From: Flavobacteriaceae bacterium
GTDB lineage: Bacteria; Bacteroidota; Bacteroidia; Flavobacteriales; Flavobacteriaceae
Reading direction: 5' to 3'
DNA: 64,000 nt
Assembly: GCA_028284005.1 (NCBI GenBank)
Contig: JANQSO010000007.1
Location: 124,001-188,000 of the forward strand
The position numbers were made by a program, and so were the translations under genes. The notes under the pieces were generated by a model. The model was not told the DNA's origin, ran no database searches, and saw nothing but the letters and a program-made list of their open reading frames with translations. The stretch's first letter is position 1. Every line of letters begins with the position of its first letter. Below, one piece after another: positions 8,857 to 17,089 of this stretch.

Positions 8857-10035
8857 TTAGAACCATACTCCAATCCCAAAGTTCAATCGGTCGTCCACAT
8901 CTCCTCCTTCTACTTCATTATCTCTAAACTGGTAGTCTCCTTTTAAGACAACACCCGGAGCTATGTGATAGCTTAATCCCGTTGTAATATCTGTACGGTT
9001 ATAAGCATCATTTCGTACCAGATCGCCATCAGTATCTGCATGTGTATCATAGCTTTCATAGCGGGCAAAAGCTACCAGTCTTTGCTTAGCAGACAATGGT
9101 AAAATATTATAACCTCCTTCTATATAGTAGCCCTGCAAAGCGCTACCCAGATCTCTTCCTGTTAAATTATTATATGCCTCGGTGTCTCCTAATGCCGCAT
9201 AGATAAATTGTCCTCTTGCTGAGAATTTTCTATAGGCATAGCGTGCATCAAACCCTACCATCGAAATATCAATATTAGCACCATCTAACATCTCAACATC
9301 ATCATCGGCCTGTGTTTTTCCAAAATAACCCGAAAGTCCTAATCGTAAGCCCGGTAGGCCATAGTAATCCAGTTTTGCAGCAAAGGTTGGAGAATCTACA
9401 GTAGACCGGATCGCTTTTTGGCGACCTCCACGAAGTCCGTTGCTTCCTTTTAAGAATCCATCTGCTCCACCGTCACCATCTGAAGTAGTAGACCTAAAAC
9501 CATTAAAGATATATGCCTGATAACCTAATGAAGCATCTGGAAAACGGCCATTTACACCTACCCCAATTTCTCTCCAGGTAGTTGGTATAATACTGTTATC
9601 TACTGCCGGACGCTCTGTTCCGTTGAAGGTAGTTGGTTCGTGAAATTCGTTAACGATCCCCATGGGTACCAACATCAACCCACCTCTAAGGCTTACATTA
9701 TCACTAACAGCATAATTTACAAAGGCCTGTTCTACAAATACCTCTTCTACGTGCTCTAATTCTATTTCGGAAACAAATTGTGTTTTTTCATTGAACTTGT
9801 ATCCTAATAAAAGTACCAATCGTTGAACATCCAACTCACCGTTGTCTCCTTCCGGCTGGTTGTAGGTTACCTCACCATAAGCACCAATGGTAACAGCCTT
9901 ACCGAAGTTTCCCGAAAGGATGCGTTGTGCAGCGTTTTGTTGTAGTTGAGGATTGAGTGAAGTTGAATCTTGTGCTGTTTGCGCGAAAGAAAATGAGGCA
10001 ATTAGCAATGCTGATAGAGTTAGTAGTTTTTTCAT
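8857..10035 (-). CDS. Phosphate-selective-type (OprO/OprP-like) porin
   Basis: 392 residues. A signal peptide (ends ASFSFAQ) precedes a beta-barrel sequence: many alternating amphipathic strands with aromatic belts, and a C-terminus ending DRLNFGIGVWF, the final strand with terminal Phe used for barrel assembly. The layout matches the porin O/P family in Bacteroidota. The real substrate is uncertain; the name phosphate-selective is inherited from Pseudomonas. Own promoter (10081-10112) and own terminator (8804-8831), so it is transcribed apart from the FMN-binding gene although the three genes are adjacent. Confidence 0.88.
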   Translation of the reverse strand: MKKLLTLSALLIASFSFAQTAQDSTSLNPQLQQNAAQRILSGNFGKAVTIGAYGEVTYNQPEGDNGELDVQRLVLLLGYKFNEKTQFVSEIELEHVEEVFVEQAFVNYAVSDNVSLRGGLMLVPMGIVNEFHEPTTFNGTERPAVDNSIIPTTWREIGVGVNGRFPDASLGYQAYIFNGFRSTTSDGDGGADGFLKGSNGLRGGRQKAIRSTVDSPTFAAKLDYYGLPGLRLGLSGYFGKTQADDDVEMLDGANIDISMVGFDARYAYRKFSARGQFIYAALGDTEAYNNLTGRDLGSALQGYYIEGGYNILPLSAKQRLVAFARYESYDTHADTDGDLVRNDAYNRTDITTGLSYHIAPGVVLKGDYQFRDNEVEGGDVDDRLNFGIGVWF

Positions 10036-10080
10036 CCGTTTTTATTTAGACTTAATATAAATAGTTGAGTAATTAAGGCG

Positions 10081-10112
10081 CAAAAATACTATTGAAAAAA
10101 CATTTAACCAAA
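10081..10112 (-). promoter_or_regulatory. Canonical Bacteroidota promoter of the porin gene
   Basis: Minus strand -7 TATTTTTG (10081-10088) and -33 TTTG (10109-10112) separated by 20 bases, the spacing expected for the primary sigma factor of this phylum. The leader would be about 40 bases. Confidence 0.65.
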
Positions 10113-10171
10113 GTTATTTAGATTAATTTTAAATAAAAATAAGATAATTTATTGAAAGTGCTGGTAAACAA

Positions 10172-10648
10172 TTAATTAGAAGATACTTTTAATTGTTCTT
10201 CATACTGGAGCCTTGCAACGGTGGCCCATTGCAACAGCAGATCCTTATCATTTTCCTCCAGTTGCCCATGTACCCAGGTATAAGAATTTAAAGGCATTTC
10301 TCCTTCTTCTACCATTTTAATTACTTCCTCCAGTTTATGGTCCTTCTTTTTAATGGAATAGCCTTCCCAGGCTGAAACATTAAAATGTCCTTTGCCATGT
10401 TCAATATGGCCATCCAGCCAAAATGAAATAGGGGCCACCTCTGCATACCAGGGATATTTTGTTTGGTTGCTATGGCAATCGTAACAGTTCTCTTTTAGAA
10501 TTGAAGCTACTTGTACAGATGGTTTTGTTTCATTTTCAAAGGCCATTACCGTTTCATACCCCTGGTTATTTTTATCGGGGCGTATGAACTGTATAACCAC
10601 CAACGCAAGTAGTGCAGCTACCAAAAAATATTTTATAAACTTTTTCAC
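10172..10648 (-). CDS. Haem-binding domain protein (c-type, CxxCH)
   Basis: 158 residues: an N-terminal membrane or signal helix (about residues 7-24), then a small c-type haem domain. CYDCH near residue 55 is the haem attachment motif, and MPLNSYTWVH near residue 118 probably supplies the distal Met. This matches the haem-binding family (Pfam Haem_bd) frequent in Bacteroidota. The start is a GTG at 10648; no ATG occurs before residue 35 and the GTG gives a proper hydrophobic N-terminus. It begins three bases after the 5'-nucleotidase gene, so it is transcribed with it. Redox partner unknown. Confidence 0.87.
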   Translation of the reverse strand: MKKFIKYFLVAALLALVVIQFIRPDKNNQGYETVMAFENETKPSVQVASILKENCYDCHSNQTKYPWYAEVAPISFWLDGHIEHGKGHFNVSAWEGYSIKKKDHKLEEVIKMVEEGEMPLNSYTWVHGQLEENDKDLLLQWATVARLQYEEQLKVSSN

Positions 10649-10651
10649 AAC

Positions 10652-12190
10652 TTATTTTTTAAAGGATTTCAAATATAAAATTACCGCTTTTCTAATATCT
10701 GAAGCCGCCTCGGCCTCAGTTGGCTCGTATACTTTTAAAACGCCTTCATTATCCGGCGTTAAAAAAGGAATATCATACCCTTTCAGTAAAAAATCACTAA
10801 AAGCTATTTTATATGTTTTTGTGCTTTCAATTGGATTGCCTTCCAGTAACCAGCCTCCGGAGGAACTTTGAATTAAATTATACCGCTGTAAATAGGCCCC
10901 GGTACCACTTTTGGATTTACCAAAATCCAGTACTTTAATTAAGAGGTCACCTGTAATATCTACTTTTATCACCTGCCCTCCAAACGGTAATACTCTAAAA
11001 ATATCCAAGCTTGTTACTTCTCCCTGCAGCATATCATCTATCCGTATGGAGCCTCCATTAACCAGTGCCGCATCAGTTTCATCTTCAAAGGACAGAGCCA
11101 TAGCATGTGTTATTATATCACCAAGGTTTGTCTGTACTCCCCTACTTGCGCTATCGGTTCCGTCCAATGGCGGGTCTGCATAAAAGATCACCTCGTTAGG
11201 ATCTGCAATTACCTCTTCTATCTTACTTTCTAAAATAGAGTTCCATTTATCTACGATTTTAGCCACTACAGGCTGAGATGCTATTTTCTCATCAATAGGC
11301 ATTAGGTGAGAATCTATTTCCAGATCGCCTGTTTTCTTGTTATAGGTACATGTATGAATGTAAATTGTTTTTGCATTTGCATCTGCTTTTGCAATAATTG
11401 CACCCCCGGATGGAACCAACATACTGTTGTGTTCATGCCCGCCCATGATAAACTGAAGTCCGGGAAGGGATTTTGCCAATACTTTATCCTGCTCAATCTT
11501 AATATGGGTCAGGCCTATAACTACATCTGTTGTTTCTTTTAACTCATTATAGGCTCTTTCCGCTTCTGCAAAAATATCTCCATAGAATACAAAATCCTGT
11601 GGATTGGAAGGAATGGTAACACTAAAAAAACCTATTTTCACCTCTGTTCCATCCGCATCGGTAAAAGTGAGGGTGTGTGTATCTTTTACCGGCACATCCG
11701 CAAAGGGTTTCTGAACTATAAATGGCTCATTTCCTGCTTCTGTGACACGTAGCACATTTGCAGAAGTCCATTGAAAATTGGATTCGTCCAGTCGTTTTTG
11801 AAGTGCTTCTGCTCCCACGTCAAACTCATGGTTTCCAAAAGTGACCAGATCAAATCTCATAGCATTCATCACTTCTATCATTTGTTTTCCGCGAATGCGT
11901 TCTCCCTCATATTTAATGGTTCCCAATAAGGAAGGATTTAAAAAGTCTCCCGCCATGAACATAAAGGTATTTGGGTTTTCACCTGCTATAGAGTCTCTTA
12001 CATGTGCTACCCGTGCCATTCCTCCATATTTACCACCACTTAAAGGTGCTATTTCATAGACATCATTTAACTGAATGAATTTAAAAGTAATGATTCCGTC
12101 ATCGGTTTTGACCTCAGAAACAGATTGCTTGGGTTTACAGCTTATAGCAAGCAATCCCAATAGCAATGATATTTTAAGAATTTGCTTCAT
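10652..12190 (-). CDS. Lipoprotein 5'-nucleotidase/metallophosphatase (UshA family)
   Basis: 512 residues. Lipobox LLAISC with Cys at about residue 18. N-terminal calcineurin-like metallophosphatase domain: QLNDVYE replaces the usual (Q)xxDxH, then GDF (AGDFLNP), GNHEFD and GGHEH. The C-terminal 5'-nucleotidase domain (from about residue 330) contains NGGSIR and an LPFGGQV segment for substrate binding. It would dephosphorylate nucleotides or other phosphoesters in the periplasm or at the surface. I chose the ATG at 12190; the open frame extends 17 codons upstream into the HMG-CoA lyase gene but then lacks a normal signal. One base separates it from that gene. Confidence 0.92.
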   Translation of the reverse strand: MKQILKISLLLGLLAISCKPKQSVSEVKTDDGIITFKFIQLNDVYEIAPLSGGKYGGMARVAHVRDSIAGENPNTFMFMAGDFLNPSLLGTIKYEGERIRGKQMIEVMNAMRFDLVTFGNHEFDVGAEALQKRLDESNFQWTSANVLRVTEAGNEPFIVQKPFADVPVKDTHTLTFTDADGTEVKIGFFSVTIPSNPQDFVFYGDIFAEAERAYNELKETTDVVIGLTHIKIEQDKVLAKSLPGLQFIMGGHEHNSMLVPSGGAIIAKADANAKTIYIHTCTYNKKTGDLEIDSHLMPIDEKIASQPVVAKIVDKWNSILESKIEEVIADPNEVIFYADPPLDGTDSASRGVQTNLGDIITHAMALSFEDETDAALVNGGSIRIDDMLQGEVTSLDIFRVLPFGGQVIKVDITGDLLIKVLDFGKSKSGTGAYLQRYNLIQSSSGGWLLEGNPIESTKTYKIAFSDFLLKGYDIPFLTPDNEGVLKVYEPTEAEAASDIRKAVILYLKSFKK

Positions 12191-12191
12191 T

Positions 12192-13055
12192 TTAATGGTA
12201 TTTTGTAAAGATCTTTGTAGCCTCATTATGTGAACTTTCAAAAGACATTGTATTTATATTATTATCCACTTTTTGGGCTGTAAAATAACTAAGCATCTTT
12301 TCGGTAGGCATATTTCCCGTTAATTCATCTTTTGCCATTGGACAGCCGCCAAATCCCTGAATCGCACCATCAAACCTTCTACAACCGGCATTAAACGCAG
12401 CATCTACCTTTTCGTGCCAGGCAGTTGGAGTTGTATGTAAGTGCGCTCCAAACTCTATTCCGGGGTACTTCGGAATTAAATTTGAGAACAAATAAGTAAT
12501 TATTTCCGGGGTAGATGTTCCTACCGTATCACTCAACGATAATATTTTAACACCCATATCCGAAAGTTTCTCGGTCCACCTACCTACTATCTCCACATTC
12601 CACGGGTCACCGTAGGGATTACCAAAACCCATTGACAAATAAGCAACTACCTCTTTATTGTTGGCTTCCGCCAGGTTCAAAATTTCCTGTAGTACGCCAA
12701 TTGACTGTTCAATGGTCTTATGGGTATTACGCATTTGGAAATTTTCAGAAATTGAAAACGGATATCCCAAATATTGAATTTCGGGATGTGTAACGGCATC
12801 TTGAGCTCCTCTCACATTTGCAACGATTGCCAGAAGTTTGCTATTAGTAGCAGACAGGTCCAAACGGGACAGCACCTCGGCCGTATCCTTCATTTGTGGT
12901 ATTGCCTTTGGTGAAACAAAGCTTCCAAAATCTATTGTATCAAATCCGCAACGCAGCAAAGATTGTATGTATTGTGCTTTTTCTTTGGTAGGGATCCAAT
13001 CTTTGATCCCCTGCATGGCATCTCGTGGGCATTCTATGAGTTTCACTTTTTGCAT
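12192..13055 (-). CDS. Hydroxymethylglutaryl-CoA lyase
   Basis: 287 residues, a DRE-TIM-type barrel. The N-terminus KLIECPRDAMQG carries the Arg-Asp pair of the metal and substrate site (E..RD..Q). The signature GAIQGFGGCPMAKDE includes the catalytic Cys of HMG-CoA lyases, and AHLHTT supplies metal-binding His. The enzyme cleaves HMG-CoA to acetoacetate and acetyl-CoA, the last step of leucine catabolism. ATG at 13055; a TTG at 13097 would add 14 unconserved residues. First gene of a three-gene unit with the 5'-nucleotidase and the haem protein, an association with no obvious metabolic logic. Confidence 0.94.
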   Translation of the reverse strand: MQKVKLIECPRDAMQGIKDWIPTKEKAQYIQSLLRCGFDTIDFGSFVSPKAIPQMKDTAEVLSRLDLSATNSKLLAIVANVRGAQDAVTHPEIQYLGYPFSISENFQMRNTHKTIEQSIGVLQEILNLAEANNKEVVAYLSMGFGNPYGDPWNVEIVGRWTEKLSDMGVKILSLSDTVGTSTPEIITYLFSNLIPKYPGIEFGAHLHTTPTAWHEKVDAAFNAGCRRFDGAIQGFGGCPMAKDELTGNMPTEKMLSYFTAQKVDNNINTMSFESSHNEATKIFTKYH

Positions 13056-13119
13056 TCCCGTAAAGATAGCATTTCTAACATCATATTGAAATGACAAAAA
13101 ACAGTAATTCGAAAGAAAT

Positions 13120-13734
13120 TTAAGGAATTAAAATAAACACGGCGATTCCCACAAAAACCAAGATCTGTAACCACTTTAATCCAACTCCAACGGTCTTGTG
13201 TTCACGCAAATATTTGGAAATACTTCCGGCTAAAAGCGCAATCGTACTAAAGGTCACGAATGAAATCAGCATAAAAGTAATACCTAAAATAAAAAATTGA
13301 AGTGTCGTGTTCTCGCCCGGATCCCACAAAAACGCCGGAAAAAATGCCAGGAAAAAGATCATCACTTTCGGGTTGACCAAATTCATAATAATGCCGGTTT
13401 TAAAAAGCTCAGTATTCGACTTCTTCGGAGCACTGTCACCTATAGAAACCGTAGCGTCACTCTTATACACTATATAAGCCAAATACAGCAAATACAAAGC
13501 GCCAAAAACTTTGATTCCGTAGAAGATGCCCTCCGATGCAGTAATTATTGCTGAAACACCAAACGCAAGTAAAGCAGTATGGACAATACAACCACTAATC
13601 AATCCGGCTGTAGTGGCAATTCCACTTTTACTACCATTTACAAGTGATTGAGTAAGTACATAAATATTATCCGGACCCGGCGAAATGGACAATGCCAAAG
13701 TTGCCAATGAAAATGAAATAAGTGTTTCTAACAT
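13120..13734 (-). CDS. LysE/RhtB-family amino-acid exporter
   Basis: 204 residues, about six membrane segments. The N-terminal LALSISPGPDNIYVL is the family hallmark (PGP motif), and the loop MNLVNPKVMIFF is also typical of RhtB proteins. The family exports amino acids such as lysine, threonine or homoserine lactones; the substrate here is unknown. Monocistronic, divergent from the spondin-domain gene with a 68-base shared upstream region. Confidence 0.93.
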   Translation of the reverse strand: MLETLISFSLATLALSISPGPDNIYVLTQSLVNGSKSGIATTAGLISGCIVHTALLAFGVSAIITASEGIFYGIKVFGALYLLYLAYIVYKSDATVSIGDSAPKKSNTELFKTGIIMNLVNPKVMIFFLAFFPAFLWDPGENTTLQFFILGITFMLISFVTFSTIALLAGSISKYLREHKTVGVGLKWLQILVFVGIAVFILIP

Positions 13735-13802
13735 TTTTTAAAAATAGTATTAATTGTGAAGTTTCTGTGATATTTGAAATTTAACTTGCATAAAAAACTG
13801 CT

Positions 13803-14720
13803 ATGAAAAAGAATTTATTATCCTTTGTTTTAATTGCTTTTCTTACAACTTTGTTGCATGCTCAAAACTCAACTGCCATCTATACAATTACTTTTGACAG
13901 TAACTGGAGCCAGGCAGCACATCCGCATTCCAGTGGTAACTTGCCGGGCAATGCCCACTGGTCCAAATTAGTAGGTGCTACCCATACCAATGCTGTTACC
14001 TTTTTGGAAATGGGGCAAACAGCTACCGAAGGAATGGAAGATGTCGCCGAATTAGGCAACAACACAATATTTTTTTCTGAAGTAACTGCTGCCATCACCG
14101 CAGGAACTGCCAACCAGATCATTGATGGAGATGGTTTATCTACTGCATTGGGACAAACTATAATTGGTGATGTAACGACGACAGATGAATTTCCTTATCT
14201 CACACTTGTATCCATGATCGCCCCCAGTCCGGATTGGATGATCGCTATAAACAGTGTTAACCTCCTGGATGGAAGTAATGAGTGGAGAGATTCTATCGTA
14301 ATCGATCTGTTTCCCTATGATGCCGGTACGGATAGCGGTACGGATTATACTTCTCCAGATGACGACACAAATCCTAAAGAACCTATCTCTAATCTGCAGG
14401 GAGTGACTCCTTTTTCTTCAGAAAAGATAGGAACTTTAACCATTACATTGGAAAACATATTAGGCATTTCCGGTTTTGACGTGGAAAATTCATTTCAGGT
14501 CTTTCCTAATCCTGCCAGGGAAAGCATCACAATTACGGCCCAAAATAATTTAGAAAGAGTCGAGGTCTACAATGTATTAGGTAAAAAAATAACGTCTGTA
14601 AACAATATTAATGATTCGGAGCTAACAATTGATACTACTGAATTTGCTTCGGGAGCTTATGTGTTGCAAGCTATAGATGAAAATAATAAAGCTATCACAA
14701 AAAAGCTCATTAAGCTTTAA
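13803..14720 (+). CDS. Secreted spondin-domain protein with type IX sorting C-terminus
   Basis: 305 residues. Signal peptide (ends LLHAQ), then a Spond_N-like domain (about 22-215): [27 protein letters not shown] and [15 protein letters not shown] all match landmark segments of the fold first described in F-spondin. The last roughly 80 residues (from [14 protein letters not shown], ending ITKKLIKL) form a type A T9SS C-terminal domain, so the protein should be exported by the type IX system and cleaved or attached at the surface. A metal-binding or adhesive role is plausible by analogy only. Its 3' end overlaps convergent pyrD by 11 bases. Confidence 0.92.
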   Translation: MKKNLLSFVLIAFLTTLLHAQNSTAIYTITFDSNWSQAAHPHSSGNLPGNAHWSKLVGATHTNAVTFLEMGQTATEGMEDVAELGNNTIFFSEVTAAITAGTANQIIDGDGLSTALGQTIIGDVTTTDEFPYLTLVSMIAPSPDWMIAINSVNLLDGSNEWRDSIVIDLFPYDAGTDSGTDYTSPDDDTNPKEPISNLQGVTPFSSEKIGTLTITLENILGISGFDVENSFQVFPNPARESITITAQNNLERVEVYNVLGKKITSVNNINDSELTIDTTEFASGAYVLQAIDENNKAITKKLIKL

Positions 14721-15723
14721 GCAACGCCTTATTAATGTCCCTGATTAATTTTGGGCCTTCATAAATGAAGCCGGTATAAAGTTGAATTAAACTTGCTCCG
14801 GCTTCTATCTTTTCCAACGCATCCTTGGCACTATGGATTCCTCCAACACCAATTATTGGAAAAGCTCTATTGCTTTTTTCCGAAAGGAAACGAATTACTT
14901 CCGTAGCTCTATTTGTTAGTGGTTTCCCGCTTAATCCACCAGCTTCTTTTTTGTTTTCCGAGATCAATCCATCACGGGCGATCGTAGTGTTTGTCGCTAT
15001 GACTCCATCGATCATGGTCTTTGAAACTATATCGATTATGTCCAGCAGTTGTTCATTGGTCAAGTCCGGAGCTATTTTTAAAAGAATAGGTTTTCGTTTT
15101 GGTTTTGCACTGTTCTTATCCTGAAGTGTTTGCAATAGAGCTGTTAATGGCTCTTTATCCTGAAGCGCCCTAAGGTTGGGTGTATTGGGCGAGCTCACAT
15201 TTACAACAAAATAATCCACGTAGTCGAATAATGCTTCAAAACCGGCCACATAATCATTCACTGCTTTGTCATTGGGTGTAACTTTATTTTTGCCAATATT
15301 ACCACCAATTAGAACATTCTTATTGGTTTTAAGCCTTTCTACAGCTTCCTCTACACCCCCGTTGTTAAAACCCATTCGGTTAATTAAAGCTGTATCTTTT
15401 TTTAAACGGAACAACCTTTTTTTGGGGTTTCCGGGTTGCGGTAGCGGTGTTACCGTGCCGATCTCTATAAAACCGAAACCAAAATTGGAAAGCTCTTTAT
15501 ATAGTTTGGCATCTTTATCGAATCCGGCAGCAAGGCCTACAGGATTTGGAAATTTTAAACCGAATAATTCTCGTTCCAGTCTGGTGTCTTTAATTTTATA
15601 CATGCTCCGAAACAGTCCACCAAATCCAATAGCGCTTAAAAAACGGATCATTGAGAAGGTGAAATAGTGGATCTTTTCCGGGTCAATGAGAAAGAGAAGA
15701 GGTCTGATAATTAATTTATACAC
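14710..15723 (-). CDS. pyrD: Dihydroorotate dehydrogenase (quinone), class 2
   Basis: 337 residues. The N-terminal amphipathic membrane-binding helices (residues 1-40, including PEKIHYFTF) identify class 2, which passes electrons to quinone. FMN barrel landmarks: [40 protein letters not shown] with the catalytic Ser of class 2, and IGVGGI near the C-terminus. Fourth step of pyrimidine synthesis. The start is a GTG at 15723, giving MYKLIIRP as in related proteins; no nearby ATG is in frame. It lies 27 bases after the aminotransferase gene. Confidence 0.96.
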   Translation of the reverse strand: MYKLIIRPLLFLIDPEKIHYFTFSMIRFLSAIGFGGLFRSMYKIKDTRLERELFGLKFPNPVGLAAGFDKDAKLYKELSNFGFGFIEIGTVTPLPQPGNPKKRLFRLKKDTALINRMGFNNGGVEEAVERLKTNKNVLIGGNIGKNKVTPNDKAVNDYVAGFEALFDYVDYFVVNVSSPNTPNLRALQDKEPLTALLQTLQDKNSAKPKRKPILLKIAPDLTNEQLLDIIDIVSKTMIDGVIATNTTIARDGLISENKKEAGGLSGKPLTNRATEVIRFLSEKSNRAFPIIGVGGIHSAKDALEKIEAGASLIQLYTGFIYEGPKLIRDINKALLKA

Positions 15724-15750
15724 CTTTGTTTTTTTGATTTATTGTTGAAA

Positions 15751-17028
15751 TTATTTCAATGAATTTGTAAAATCGATGATTTTTTGAATTCCTAAAACGA
15801 TATTGGGTGCAAAGGTTTCAATAAATTTTAAATTTAAAGGCATTTTTTTATTCTTTTGATATTCTTTTAGTGCTTTTTTTCCATTAAAATCGACAAATGC
15901 CAATCTAAAAACATATTCATCCGGCCTAAAATAGAAATCTGTTCCCGGAAGCAGCGCCACATTATAGTGTTCTAACAGATATTTTGCCAATGAAACACTA
16001 TCTGTGATATTTATCTTTTTGAACGCTTGTGTATAATTTGTAAAATCAATTACCAGATAAAAACCTCCCCGGGGAGTTGTACATTCTATGTTTGCCTCTG
16101 TTAGTCGTTCATATACATACGTTGCTATTGCATCCAGTATTGTGGCGGCAGCTGTAACATATTGCCTTGTTCTTTTTTTATACTTGAAAGCTTCAACTGC
16201 CGCATACTGTATTGGAGCACTTACAGCACTAAAAGTTTCACTAAATAATGAACGGTAACTGTTTTCCAATACCTTGAAGGTTTCCGGTAGCATCATATAC
16301 CCCAATCGGTACCCTCCGGCTGAAAAGACTTTACTTATTCCTCCAAATACTATAGTTTTTTCAGGATAAAAGTTTGAGATACTTGTCGCAAAAGGAGTGT
16401 TAAATGCAAGCTGGGAATAAATCTCATCTGAGAGAACAATCAAATCGTATTCTCTACAAACTGTGGCTAGTCGTTTTAATTCCTCGGGAGTATAGATAGC
16501 GCCTGTTGGGTTATTTGGAGAGTTAAGTATTAAAATCCTATTTTGAGGTTTATTCTTTTTGCAGAAGGCCTCAAGAGCATCTGGTTGCAATTTATAATCA
16601 TCTTTTAAGTAAGTTTCCAGAATTGCGTATGCCCTATTATTAACATTAACCTGAGGCAGATAACTCACCCAACTTCCTTTAGGAATTAGATAGGTTCCGT
16701 TTAGAATCAATATGGTTTGATAGAGTAACTCTTTACTTCCGGGGCCTATAAAAATATTGTCTTCATCACTCTTAATATTTTGGTGCTTTTTTAAAAAAAC
16801 TGCTATTTCTTTTCGAAGTTCAGGAAGCCCCGCAGTAGGTAAGTAGTTGTTGTTTCCGGCATTCTTTATAAGCTTCCTGATAATTTGATGTGGAACCGGA
16901 AAGGGAGATTGTCCGAAGCCAAAATGATAAATGGTATTTCCATTGCTTCGCATTTCCTTTACTTTTTGATTTATTAGTAAAGTGGCGGAAGGCTTTAAAT
17001 TGTGTATGGAATCATTTATTAAACTCAT
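15751..17028 (-). CDS. PLP-dependent aminotransferase, class I/II
   Basis: 425 residues with a fold-type I PLP site: NSPNNPTGAIY, SDEIYSQLAF and GGISKVFSAGGYRLGY, where Lys forms the Schiff base and Arg binds phosphate. The C-terminal FRLAFVDF holds the substrate-carboxylate Arg. Similar to aspartate and aromatic aminotransferases; the donor and acceptor cannot be determined. The C-terminus runs about 35 residues past the usual end. The gene starts 62 bases beyond the TonB receptor's stop, with that receptor's terminator in between, and leads into pyrD. Confidence 0.9.
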   Translation of the reverse strand: MSLINDSIHNLKPSATLLINQKVKEMRSNGNTIYHFGFGQSPFPVPHQIIRKLIKNAGNNNYLPTAGLPELRKEIAVFLKKHQNIKSDEDNIFIGPGSKELLYQTILILNGTYLIPKGSWVSYLPQVNVNNRAYAILETYLKDDYKLQPDALEAFCKKNKPQNRILILNSPNNPTGAIYTPEELKRLATVCREYDLIVLSDEIYSQLAFNTPFATSISNFYPEKTIVFGGISKVFSAGGYRLGYMMLPETFKVLENSYRSLFSETFSAVSAPIQYAAVEAFKYKKRTRQYVTAAATILDAIATYVYERLTEANIECTTPRGGFYLVIDFTNYTQAFKKINITDSVSLAKYLLEHYNVALLPGTDFYFRPDEYVFRLAFVDFNGKKALKEYQKNKKMPLNLKFIETFAPNIVLGIQKIIDFTNSLK

Positions 17029-17034
17029 AAAACA

Positions 17035-17067
17035 AAAGAGGTTGTCTAAAATTAAAACAACCTCTTT
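17035..17067 (-). terminator. Terminator of the TonB-dependent receptor gene
   Basis: 11-bp stem AAAGAGGTTGT (17035-17045) and ACAACCTCTTT (17057-17067) with an 11-base loop, followed on the minus strand by TTTTGTTTT. It sits immediately upstream of the aminotransferase ATG. Confidence 0.8.
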
Positions 17068-17089
17068 AAAAACAGATACTTTTTAAGTA

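Noticed and set aside
14702-14718. Small hairpin at the convergent overlap of the spondin gene and pyrD
   Set aside because: Six-base AT-rich stem without T-tract; too weak for a terminator.
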